Assembly: GCA_910584605.1 (NCBI GenBank)
Contig: CAJUAW010000091.1
Coordinates: forward strand, 5,532 to 11,482
DNA: 5,951 nucleotides
Direction of reading: 5' to 3'
From: an uncultured Oscillospiraceae bacterium
Lineage (GTDB): Bacteria > Bacillota_A > Clostridia > Oscillospirales > Oscillospiraceae
In this document: one piece after another, positions 1-4,715 of the stretch
How positions within the stretch are numbered: position 1 is the stretch's first letter
Layout of the letters: the number at the start of each line of letters is the position of its first letter
Notes under the pieces: model-generated
Database searches by the model: none
Told to the model about the DNA's origin: nothing
What the model saw: the letters and a program-made list of their open reading frames with translations, nothing else
Position numbers and translations under genes: made by a program

Positions 1-252
1 CATCAGCCTGTCAAACCGCTCCCGCCGCTGCTCCGCAGGCAGATCGCTGAGGTAGGTGTGCTCCGTCAGGCCGATGAGCAGCAGGCGCTCCGTGTCGAAA
101 TGCTCAAAAAAGCCCGTCAGAGGCAGGCCGGGACGGTTGATGTCCAAGGCCCGCAGGGGTACGTTCTCGTAATCGGGGGCGGTGCGCAGGATCTCCAGGT
201 TGAACTCCCGGATGATCTCCCCCAGCTTCACGCTGTTGTGCTGCTCTGACAT
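1..252 (-). CDS. hprK: HPr kinase/phosphorylase, N-terminal fragment
   Basis: First 84 codons of HprK; the gene continues past the left edge of the window. HprK phosphorylates HPr on a regulatory serine and dephosphorylates it, which makes it the sensor enzyme of carbon catabolite repression in Firmicutes, acting in the cytoplasm. The visible part is the N-terminal domain of a roughly 310-residue family. The family signature NRPGLPLTGFF lies at residues 39-49, followed by the typical segment ending in ERLLLIGLTEHTYL (55-68). The Walker A loop and the HprK signature of the catalytic domain lie outside the window, so activity cannot be judged. The start is the ATG at 250-252, with an AGGAG ribosome site at 262-266 and 9-nt spacing. 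It follows rpmB in the same direction but is separated by a terminator and has its own promoter at 463-492. The family is recognised by motif; I am fairly sure. Confidence 0.9.
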   Translation of the reverse strand, partial: MSEQHNSVKLGEIIREFNLEILRTAPDYENVPLRALDINRPGLPLTGFFEHFDTERLLLIGLTEHTYLSDLPAEQRRERFDRLM

Positions 253-451
253 AGGTCCGTTCTCCTCTCTGCTTGTTGCTTATATTCCATCGATCCGGTC
301 CTCCACGACCGCCAAATTCCGATTCTTCATCAGCGCCGTGAAGCCCCCATCGTTCCGCTTCACAAACGCCGTCCCGCCTACGGCCCAGAGAAGATCGCCT
401 CTATGCGCAAGGGTCTGGAACCCCCTCCCACGATCGCAGCAGGATGACCAA

Positions 452-467
452 ATACTGATATCAGTAT
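452..467. promoter_or_regulatory. Perfect 16-bp palindrome, candidate operator
   Basis: ATACTGATATCAGTAT is identical to its own reverse complement over all 16 positions. It covers five of the six bases of the hprK -10 hexamer (463-468) and the expected transcription start near 456. A perfect dyad in this place is what a repressor operator looks like, because a bound dimer would block RNA polymerase. I cannot name the regulator. The palindrome is seen directly; the operator role is inferred from position. Confidence 0.55.
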
Positions 468-492
468 AATCGAAACAGGGCTTTTCTGTCAA
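463..492 (-). promoter_or_regulatory. hprK promoter
   Basis: On the minus strand, TTGACA (487-492) is followed after 18 bp by TATACT (463-468). This is a full-consensus -35 with a five-of-six -10 for the housekeeping sigma factor. The predicted start is near 456, giving a leader of about 204 nt before hprK. It lies just downstream of the rpmB terminator, as expected for an independent transcription unit. Confidence 0.75.
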
Positions 493-521
493 TTCCTTAT
501 CTTCGCTTCCGGCGCAAGAAA

Positions 522-564
522 ACATAAAAAATCTCCCGTGCCAGGCACGAGAGATTTTTTATGT
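522..564 (-). terminator. rpmB intrinsic terminator
   Basis: Inverted repeat of 21-nt arms (522-542 and 544-564) around one central base. The core is TCTCTCGTGCC / GGCACGGGAGA on the minus strand, flanked by A and T tracts, so the RNA hairpin ends in a run of six U. The single mismatch (536/550) is a G-U pair only in minus-strand RNA and an A-C mismatch in plus-strand RNA, which fits termination of rpmB whose stop codon is 4 nt upstream. The tight loop means a few central pairs must open in practice. Confidence 0.93.
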
Positions 565-568
565 TCCA

Positions 569-757
569 TTACACAGCGCGGGTGACCTTACCGGAACGGA
601 GGCATCTGGTGCAGACGTAGACGTGAGTGGGAGTACCATTCACGATTGCCTTAACCCGCTTCACGTTGGGCTTCCAGGTACGGTTGGAGCGGCGGTGGGA
701 GTGGGAAACCTTGATGCCGAAGGTCACGCCCTTGTCGCAGAATTCGCATTTGGCCAT
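569..757 (-). CDS. rpmB: 50S ribosomal protein L28 (bL28)
   Basis: 62-residue protein starting MAKCEFCDKG, the usual length and opening of bL28, a structural protein of the large ribosomal subunit. It carries two Cys-x2-Cys pairs, CEFC at residues 4-7 and CTRC near 50-53, as in the zinc-binding (C+) form of L28; a cell with this copy probably binds Zn there. The SHSHRRSNRTWKPN segment is typical of the family. An ideal AGGAGGT ribosome site at 765-771, 7 nt from the ATG, supports the start. It is a single-gene unit with its own promoter (829-857) and terminator (522-564), downstream of dapL and upstream of hprK. Confidence 0.97.
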   Translation of the reverse strand: MAKCEFCDKGVTFGIKVSHSHRRSNRTWKPNVKRVKAIVNGTPTHVYVCTRCLRSGKVTRAV

Positions 758-810
758 GTTGCTTACCTCCTCGCTATGAGAATCTATACATCCAGGGAAA
801 AATCGCCTTC

Positions 811-865
811 AAAAAAGCTTCGACTGATATCATACCAGATTTTTTTTCGAAATGCAAGCTTTTTT
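811..865 (-). terminator. Weak inverted repeat between dapL and rpmB, possible terminator
   Basis: AAAAAAGCTT (811-820, plus strand) and AAGCTTTTTT (856-865) are exact reverse complements, 35 nt apart, and bracket the rpmB promoter core. In RNA reading through from dapL, the second arm ends in a U run, so the pair could act as a weak long-loop terminator. It is the only candidate I see downstream of dapL. The stem is mostly A-U and the loop is long, so it may be nothing more than two A-tracts. Confidence 0.25.
829..857 (-). promoter_or_regulatory. rpmB promoter, extended -10
   Basis: On the minus strand, TTGCAT (852-857), 17 bp, then TATGAT (829-834), preceded by TGG, so an extended -10 (TGn) is present. 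A-tracts lie upstream (860-867) and inside the spacer (840-847); the upstream one may act as an UP element. The expected start is near 822, leaving a leader of about 65 nt before rpmB. Confidence 0.8.
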
Positions 866-871
866 TTCGCG

Positions 872-2092
872 TTATTGGAACATATTCCGCACCCGCTCCA
901 CGGCGGTCCTGGTATCCTCGGCGTCCCCGAAGGTGGTGAGGCGGACATAGCCCTCTCCGCTGGGACCGAAGCCGGCCCCCGGCGTGGTGGCCACGTTGGC
1001 CTCGGCCAGAATCCGGTCAAAAAACTCCCAGGAGCCCACCCCTTCCGGCGTCTTCAGCCAGATATAGGGGGCGTCCACTCCCCCGAAGCAGGTCAGCCCG
1101 GCGGAGGCCAGGCCCTCCCGGATCACCTTGGCGTTGGCCCGGTAGTAGTCGATGTTGGCTCTGATCTGCTTCCGGCCCTCCTTGGTGTAGATGGCCGCCG
1201 CCCCCCGCTGGACCACGTAGGGCACTCCGTTGAACTTGGTGGTCTGGCGGCGGTTCCACAAGGTGTTCAGCTTTACGCCGCCCCGCTCCAGGTCCATCGG
1301 GACCACCGTGTAGGCACAGCGGTTTCCGGTAAAGCCGGCGGTCTTGGAGAAGGAGCGGAACTCAATGGCGCAGGTGCGGGCGCCATCGATCTCAAAAATG
1401 GTGTGGGGCACTTCCTCACTGGTGATAAACGCCTCATAGGCGGAATCGTAGAGGATCACAGACCCGTGCGCATTGGCATAATCCACCCAGACCTTCAGCT
1501 TCTCCCGGCCGATCACTGCGCCGGTGGGATTGTTGGGCGAGCAGAGATAGATGATATCCGGAATTTCCTTAGGCGGCTCAGGCGAAAAGCCGTTCTCCTC
1601 CACGCAGGGCATATAGATCAGGCGGTTCCACTTGCCCAGCGCCTCCTGGTACTCCCCTGCCCGGCCGGCCATGGCGTTGGTGTCTACATAAACGGGATAC
1701 ACCGGGTCGCACACCGCCACCACATTGTCCACGCCAAAGATGTCGCCGATGTTGCCACAGTCGCTCTTGGCGCCGTCCGAGACAAAAATCTCCCCCGGCT
1801 GGACGTCCACCCCCCGGGCGGCGTAGTCACCCTGGGCGATGGCCTCCCGCAGGAACTCGTAGCCCTGCTCCGGGCCATAGCCGTGGAAGCCCTCGATGGT
1901 ACCCTGCTCCTCCACGGCGGCATGCATGGCCTTGATAACCTCAGGAACTAAGGGGCGGGTCACATCACCGATGGACAGCTTAATGATCTTCGCCTCGGGG
2001 TGGACAGCGGTGTAAGCGTTGATGCGCCGGGCCACCTCAGAAAAGAGATAGCTGCCGGGCAGCTTCAGAAAGTTTTCGTTGACTTTTACCAT
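872..2092 (-). CDS. dapL: LL-diaminopimelate aminotransferase
   Basis: 406-residue PLP enzyme that makes LL-2,6-diaminopimelate from tetrahydrodipicolinate with glutamate as amino donor. This single-step variant of the lysine and peptidoglycan pathway bypasses the acylated intermediates. Fold-type I aminotransferase features are visible: GYGPEQGYEFLREAI (71-85), the SPNNPTG loop (185-191) with Asn187, Asp216 in ILYDSAYE for the pyridine nitrogen, the PLP lysine Lys250 in SFSKTAGFTGNRC, and Arg384 in GYVRLTTFG for substrate carboxylate. The N-terminus VNENFLKLPGSYLF is characteristic of DapL rather than general aspartate aminotransferases. An ATG at 2138-2140 would add 16 residues but falls inside the tRNA terminator hairpin. 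The ATG at 2090-2092 has a good ribosome site and matches the family N-terminus, so I chose it. It follows tRNA-Arg with little room for a promoter of its own. Confidence 0.95.
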   Translation of the reverse strand: MVKVNENFLKLPGSYLFSEVARRINAYTAVHPEAKIIKLSIGDVTRPLVPEVIKAMHAAVEEQGTIEGFHGYGPEQGYEFLREAIAQGDYAARGVDVQPGEIFVSDGAKSDCGNIGDIFGVDNVVAVCDPVYPVYVDTNAMAGRAGEYQEALGKWNRLIYMPCVEENGFSPEPPKEIPDIIYLCSPNNPTGAVIGREKLKVWVDYANAHGSVILYDSAYEAFITSEEVPHTIFEIDGARTCAIEFRSFSKTAGFTGNRCAYTVVPMDLERGGVKLNTLWNRRQTTKFNGVPYVVQRGAAAIYTKEGRKQIRANIDYYRANAKVIREGLASAGLTCFGGVDAPYIWLKTPEGVGSWEFFDRILAEANVATTPGAGFGPSGEGYVRLTTFGDAEDTRTAVERVRNMFQ

Positions 2093-2101
2093 GGAGATCC
2101 G

Positions 2102-2108
2102 CTCCTTT
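2102..2108 (-). promoter_or_regulatory. dapL ribosome binding site
   Basis: AAAGGAG on the minus strand, 9 nt before the ATG at 2090-2092. It decides the dapL start against the longer in-frame ATG at 2138-2140. It begins about 8 nt after the U-rich tail of the tRNA terminator. Confidence 0.8.
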
Positions 2109-2116
2109 GAGAGAAA

Positions 2117-2152
2117 ATTAAAAAGGAAGACACGCCGCAAGGCGTGTCTTCC
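2117..2152 (-). terminator. tRNA-Arg intrinsic terminator, just upstream of dapL
   Basis: Perfect 12-bp stem, GGAAGACACGCC / GGCGTGTCTTCC (arms 2141-2152 and 2125-2136), with a TTGC loop, followed on the minus strand by TTTTTAATTTT. The stem begins at the base right after the encoded CCA of the tRNA. Only 24 bases separate the hairpin base from the dapL ATG by way of the U tract and ribosome site, so any dapL message made from the tRNA promoter must pass it. Confidence 0.93.
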
Positions 2153-2229
2153 TGGTACGGGCGAAGGGATTCGAACCCCCGACCTACTGGTTCGTAGCCA
2201 GTCACTCTATCCAACTGAGCTACGCCCGC
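2153..2229 (-). tRNA. tRNA-Arg (anticodon ACG)
   Basis: 77 nt including an encoded CCA (2153-2155). The cloverleaf is complete: acceptor GCGGGCG / CGCCCGT (last pair G-U), D-arm GCTC-AGTTGGATA-GAGT, anticodon stem ACTGG / CCAGT around loop CTACGAA, variable AGGTC, T-arm GGGGG-TTCGAAT-CCCTT with two G-U pairs. The anticodon ACG at 2193-2195 would be edited to ICG by TadA and read CGU, CGC and CGA. It has its own promoter (2266-2294) and terminator (2117-2152). Confidence 0.97.
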
Positions 2230-2265
2230 ATACCGTAAAGAGGTGTTCCTCTTGACAGCTTGGTT

Positions 2266-2294
2266 ATTATAGCACAGCTGATTTTGAAATGCAA
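2266..2294 (-). promoter_or_regulatory. tRNA-Arg promoter, extended -10
   Basis: On the minus strand, TTGCAT (2289-2294), a 17-bp spacer, then consensus TATAAT (2266-2271), preceded by TGC (TGn extension). The expected start near 2259 gives a leader of about 30 nt before the mature tRNA. Strong A-tracts lie immediately upstream. Confidence 0.85.
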
Positions 2295-2298
2295 GAGC

Positions 2299-2323
2299 TT
2301 TTTTCCATTTTTCAAATTTTTTT
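2299..2323 (-). other. Phased A-tracts upstream of the tRNA promoter
   Basis: Three A-tracts on the minus strand (2299-2304, 2308-2312, 2317-2323) have centres about 8.5 and 10 bp apart, close to one helical turn. Such phasing bends DNA, and A-rich sequence directly above a -35 often works as an UP element that binds the RNA polymerase alpha subunits. This is inference from composition and position. Confidence 0.45.
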
Positions 2324-2332
2324 GCAAAGAGG

Positions 2333-2360
2333 ACCCGGCGCGTCCTTCGACGCGCCGGGT
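2333..2360 (-). terminator. Terminator-like hairpin after gcdB
   Basis: Perfect 12-bp, GC-rich stem ACCCGGCGCGTC / GACGCGCCGGGT with a GAAG loop, 24 nt past the gcdB stop. The RNA that follows reads CCUCUUUGC, so the U tract is poor. It probably ends the gcd operon, but could instead mainly stabilise the 3' end of the message. Confidence 0.7.
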
Positions 2361-2384
2361 TAGACGAATGCAAATCTGCGGAGA

Positions 2385-3593
2385 TCAGCCGCCGAACACC
2401 TTGATCATGAAACCGGCCGCGCAGGCGGAACCGATCACGCCGGCCACGTTGGGACCCATGGCGTGCATGAGCAGGAAGTTGGAGGGGTTCTCCTTCTGGC
2501 CCACGTTCTGAGCCACGCGGGCGGCCATGGGCACGGCGGACACGCCGGCGGAGCCGATCAGCGGGTTGACCTTGCCGCCGGTGACCGCATACATCACATT
2601 GCCCAGGATCAGGCCACCGGCAGTGGACAGCAGGAAAGCAGTCAGGCCCAGGACAATAATGAACAGGGTCTCGCCCTTCAGGAACTGATCCGCGCTGGCC
2701 TTAAAGCCCACAGACAGACCCAGAGGGATCGTAACGATGTTGATGAGGGCATTCTGAGCGGTATCAGACAGACGCTCGGTGACGCCGCTCTCACGGAACA
2801 GGTTACCCAGCATGAGCATACCGATCAGCGGGGCGGTGTCCGGAATCAGCAGCACCACGAAGATGGTTACAGCGATGGGGAAAATGATCTTCTCCGCCTT
2901 GGACACGGTGCGCAGCTGGCTCATCTTGACCTGGCGGGCCTCCTTGGTGGTGAGGGCCTTCATCAGAGGGGGCTGAATCATGGGGATCAGCGCCATGTAG
3001 GAGTAGGCCGCAATGGCGATGGCGGGCAGCAGCTCCACAGCCAGCTTGGAGGCCGTCAAAATTGCTGTCGGTCCGTCAGCGCCTCCGATCACGCCGATAG
3101 CCGCCGCGTCAGCGGGGGTAAAGGTGATGATAGGGATAAAGGGCAACATGCCGTTCAGGGCGCTGGTGATGGGGCCCACACACAGGGCCATCAGGAAGGC
3201 GGCAAAGATGCCCAGCTGAGCGGCAGCGCCCAACAGCAGAGAGGTGGGGTTGGCCAACAAGGGACCGAAGTCGGTCATTGCGCCGATGCCCATAAAGATA
3301 ATCGACGGATAGATAGCGTACTGAACGCCCTGATAGAGCACCCACATGAAGCCAACGGTACCACTGTGGGTAGCGGCGTCATAGACAGGCTCAGCAAACA
3401 GGCCGGTGATGGGCAGGTTGGCCAGCAGCACACCAAAGCCGATGGGGACCATCAGCAGAGGCTCATAGCCCTTGCCGATACCCATGTACAGCAGCACACA
3501 GGCGATGAATAGCATGATAATGGTCTTGACATCCAGAGCGGCAAAGCCGGAGCCGGACGCGATGGCGCTAATTACTCGAGTGAAAAATTCCAT
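2385..3593 (-). CDS. gcdB: Na+-translocating glutaconyl-CoA decarboxylase, beta subunit
   Basis: 402-residue integral membrane protein of the OadB/MmdB/GcdB family. It decarboxylates carboxybiotin on the carrier subunit and couples this to Na+ export. Functional residues described for Klebsiella OadB are all present at a constant offset of 30: Asp173 in GGADGPTAI (170-178), Tyr199 in AYSYMALIPM, Asn343 and Gly347 in NPLIGSAGVSAVP, Ser352, and Arg359. Hydrophobic segments run through most of the length, with re-entrant-type Gly/Pro-rich loops around 140-150 and 343-356. The start is supported by AGGAGGG at 3601-3607, 7 nt upstream. It is the last gene of the operon, 15 nt after the fused carrier-anchor gene. 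Sequence alone cannot separate the glutaconyl-CoA, methylmalonyl-CoA and oxaloacetate versions, since this subunit never touches the acyl substrate. The neighbouring hgdB makes glutaconyl-CoA the best call. Confidence 0.9.
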   Translation of the reverse strand: MEFFTRVISAIASGSGFAALDVKTIIMLFIACVLLYMGIGKGYEPLLMVPIGFGVLLANLPITGLFAEPVYDAATHSGTVGFMWVLYQGVQYAIYPSIIFMGIGAMTDFGPLLANPTSLLLGAAAQLGIFAAFLMALCVGPITSALNGMLPFIPIITFTPADAAAIGVIGGADGPTAILTASKLAVELLPAIAIAAYSYMALIPMIQPPLMKALTTKEARQVKMSQLRTVSKAEKIIFPIAVTIFVVLLIPDTAPLIGMLMLGNLFRESGVTERLSDTAQNALINIVTIPLGLSVGFKASADQFLKGETLFIIVLGLTAFLLSTAGGLILGNVMYAVTGGKVNPLIGSAGVSAVPMAARVAQNVGQKENPSNFLLMHAMGPNVAGVIGSACAAGFMIKVFGG

Positions 3594-3608
3594 ACTTTAC
3601 CCCTCCTC

Positions 3609-3824
3609 TCAACCGATGGTGACCAGAAGGTCATCGGTGTTTACGGCGGTGCCCACAGCGGCGGCCACAGCCTTGACGGTGCCGGCCACAGGGGCGGACA
3701 CCTCGATCTCCATCTTCATGGCCTCCAGGACCACGAGGACGTCGCCGGCGTTGACAGACTGGCCCACGGAGCACTCCACCTTGAAGATGTTGCCCGGCAT
3801 GGGGCTCTTCACAGCGGTCTCGCC
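3609..3824 (-). repeat. Biotin-domain direct repeat, copy in the fusion gene
   Basis: These 216 bases (71 codons plus stop) align without gaps to 4314-4529 with 16 differences, about 93% identity. Thirteen differences are synonymous; only two codons change the amino acid (Ala to Ser, Ile to Leu). The pattern means duplication, possibly with later gene conversion, under strong protein-level constraint. Confidence 0.95.
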
Positions 3825-4295
3825 GGCGGCGGGGGCGGCGGCCGCCGCAGGGGCCGGAGTAGCCGCAGGAGCGGGGGCCGGAGCCGCAGCCACAGGGGCC
3901 GGGGCGGGCGCGGGAGCAGCAGCCACAGGAGCGGCGGCTGCGGCGGGGGCAATGTTGGTGATCTGGAAGGAGCCCAGAGGCATACCAGATTCCTCCGCCA
4001 CGGCGGCCATCATCACGGCTACCAGCTCGCCGTCATCCACAGCGGGGGCCGCGGGAGCCGCAGGCGCTGCCGGTTTAGGGGCGGGGGCGGACTTCTTGGC
4101 GGCAGGCGCGGCGGCAGGCTTATGCTGGGCGTCGATAGCGGCTACCACCTTGGAGATGACCATGATGACCACCATCAGGATGGCCAGCATCATGAACACC
4201 ACCAGCAGGCCGCAGACAGCCGTCAGCAGAGCCTCGGGCACGGTCAGCGGCTCAAAGGGGTGCAGGATATACTTACTAGGATCAGTACTCGGCAT
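3609..4295 (-). CDS. Fused decarboxylase small membrane subunit and biotin carrier (GcdD-GcdC fusion)
   Basis: 228-residue two-part protein. Residues 1-115 look like the small OadG/GcdD subunit, which anchors and assembles Na+-pumping decarboxylases: one membrane helix at about 20-50, an Ala/Pro/Lys linker (58-86), and the conserved acidic block DDGELVAVMMAAVAEESG (87-104). A second Ala/Pro linker (116-157) leads to a complete biotinyl domain (158-228) with EAMKM, biotin on Lys194. Normally these are two separate genes. The C-terminal domain differs from that of the adjacent gcdC product at only two of 71 positions. No frameshift or stop lies at the junction. Start: ATG at 4293-4295 with AGGGGGGAG 8 nt upstream (4304-4312). 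The gene sits 18 nt after gcdC and 15 nt before gcdB, clearly cotranscribed. The role is inferred: a membrane-tethered biotin carrier delivering carboxybiotin straight to GcdB. The domain calls are firm; the benefit of the fusion is unknown. Confidence 0.85.
   Translation of the reverse strand: MPSTDPSKYILHPFEPLTVPEALLTAVCGLLVVFMMLAILMVVIMVISKVVAAIDAQHKPAAAPAAKKSAPAPKPAAPAAPAAPAVDDGELVAVMMAAVAEESGMPLGSFQITNIAPAAAAAPVAAAPAPAPAPVAAAPAPAPAATPAPAAAAAPAAGETAVKSPMPGNIFKVECSVGQSVNAGDVLVVLEAMKMEIEVSAPVAGTVKAVAAAVGTAVNTDDLLVTIG
3825..3950 (-). repeat. Ala/Pro low-complexity linker, fusion gene
   Basis: 42 codons of almost only Ala and Pro (residues 116-157), written with mixed GCC, GCT, GCG, CCG and CCT codons. 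It encodes a flexible swinging arm for the biotin domain. The imperfect GC-rich repeats are a likely place for slippage, recombination or assembly error. Confidence 0.85.
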
Positions 4296-4313
4296 AGTTG
4301 AAGCTCCCCCCTA

Positions 4314-4529
4314 TCAACCCAGGGTAACCAGCAGGTCGTCGGTGTTGACGGCGGTACCCACAGAGGCGGCCACAGCCTTGACGGTGCCAGCCACCGGAGC
4401 GGACACCTCGATCTCCATCTTCATGGCCTCCAGAACGACGAGGACGTCGCCGGCGTTGACGGACTGGCCCACAGAGCACTCCACTTTGAAGATGTTGCCC
4501 GGCATGGGGCTCTTCACAGCGGTCTCGCC
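4314..4529 (-). repeat. Biotin-domain direct repeat, copy in gcdC
   Basis: Partner of 3609-3824, in the same orientation and 705 bp away. The similarity begins at the Gly of GETAVKSPMPG and runs to the stop codon; upstream of it the Ala/Pro linkers are alike in composition but do not align base for base. Confidence 0.95.
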
Positions 4530-4715
4530 AGCGCCGACTGCGGCAGGAGCGGCGGCGGGGGCCGGAGCGGGAGCAGCGGCAGGCGCGGGAGCCGCAGGGG
4601 CAGCCACAGGAGCCGCGGCCACAGGAGCCGGAGCGGCGGCAGCGGGGGCAGCGGCGCCGGTCCGCTCAACGGAGACGCTGTAGACCTTACCGTTGACGGT
4701 CACATTGTAATTCAT
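4314..4715 (-). CDS. gcdC: Glutaconyl-CoA decarboxylase biotin carrier (gamma) subunit
   Basis: 133-residue biotin carboxyl carrier. The N-terminus MNYNVTVNGKVYSVSVERTG is the usual short lead of GcdC/MmdC proteins. An Ala/Pro arm (21-62) follows, then a full biotinyl domain (63-133) with EAMKM and biotin on Lys99. The carrier takes CO2 from glutaconyl-CoA on the carboxyltransferase (GcdA, not in this window) and passes it to membrane GcdB; BirA must biotinylate it. It is the first gene of the operon, with a strong promoter and a ~108-nt leader. The start is supported by AGGGG at 4724-4728, 8 nt upstream. It is followed after 18 nt by a second carrier fused to the anchor subunit. Assignment to glutaconyl-CoA rather than another decarboxylase rests on the neighbouring hgdB. 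Confidence 0.9.
   Translation of the reverse strand: MNYNVTVNGKVYSVSVERTGAAAPAAAAPAPVAAAPVAAPAAPAPAAAPAPAPAAAPAAVGAGETAVKSPMPGNIFKVECSVGQSVNAGDVLVVLEAMKMEIEVSAPVAGTVKAVAASVGTAVNTDDLLVTLG
4530..4655 (-). repeat. Ala/Pro low-complexity linker, gcdC
   Basis: 42 codons (residues 21-62) of nearly pure Ala and Pro, the same length as the linker in front of the other biotin domain. It is a flexible arm in the protein and an imperfect GC-rich repeat in the DNA. Confidence 0.85.

Larger units (their letters stand above)
253..521 (-). other. Leader and intergenic region upstream of hprK
   Basis: The 316 bases between rpmB and hprK hold the rpmB terminator, the hprK promoter, and about 200 nt of apparent 5' leader (roughly 253-456). 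The leader contains a 7-bp inverted repeat, GTGAAGC at 338-344 and GCTTCAC at 357-363, with a 12-nt loop. A stop-free minus frame runs across it and closes at 280-282, 27 nt before hprK. Its only ATG upstream of the open stretch is at 523-525, inside the rpmB terminator and upstream of the promoter, so I do not call it a gene. It could be a gene remnant or chance. I recognise no riboswitch. Confidence 0.5.

Noticed and set aside
280..525. 81-codon open frame on the minus strand between rpmB and hprK
   Set aside because: Its ATG lies inside the rpmB terminator stem and upstream of the hprK promoter, no ribosome site precedes it, and I recognise no family. Kept as a finding about the leader, not as a gene.
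623..1951. Long plus-strand frame opposite rpmB and dapL
   Set aside because: It is antisense to two well-supported genes, starts inside rpmB, has no ribosome site and has a composition typical of reverse frames in GC-rich DNA.
2118..2123. TTTAAT just before dapL as a -10 element
   Set aside because: It is part of the U tract of the terminator and no -35-like hexamer lies 16-18 bp upstream.
872..2140. Longer dapL starting at the ATG at 2138-2140
   Set aside because: The 16 extra residues are translated from the tRNA terminator hairpin and U tract, and no DapL family member starts this way. The ATG at 2090-2092 has a ribosome site and the family N-terminus.
2252..2280. Plus-strand TTGACA near the tRNA promoter as a divergent promoter
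   Set aside because: The nearest -10-like sequence is only about 9 bp away, there is no good hexamer at 16-18 bp, and no plus-strand gene follows.
2463..4683. Long plus-strand frames opposite gcdB and the biotin carrier genes
   Set aside because: They are His/Gln/Gly-rich or Ala/Gly/Thr-rich shadows of the membrane protein and of the Ala/Pro linkers. The internal repeat in the second one simply mirrors the duplicated biotin domain.
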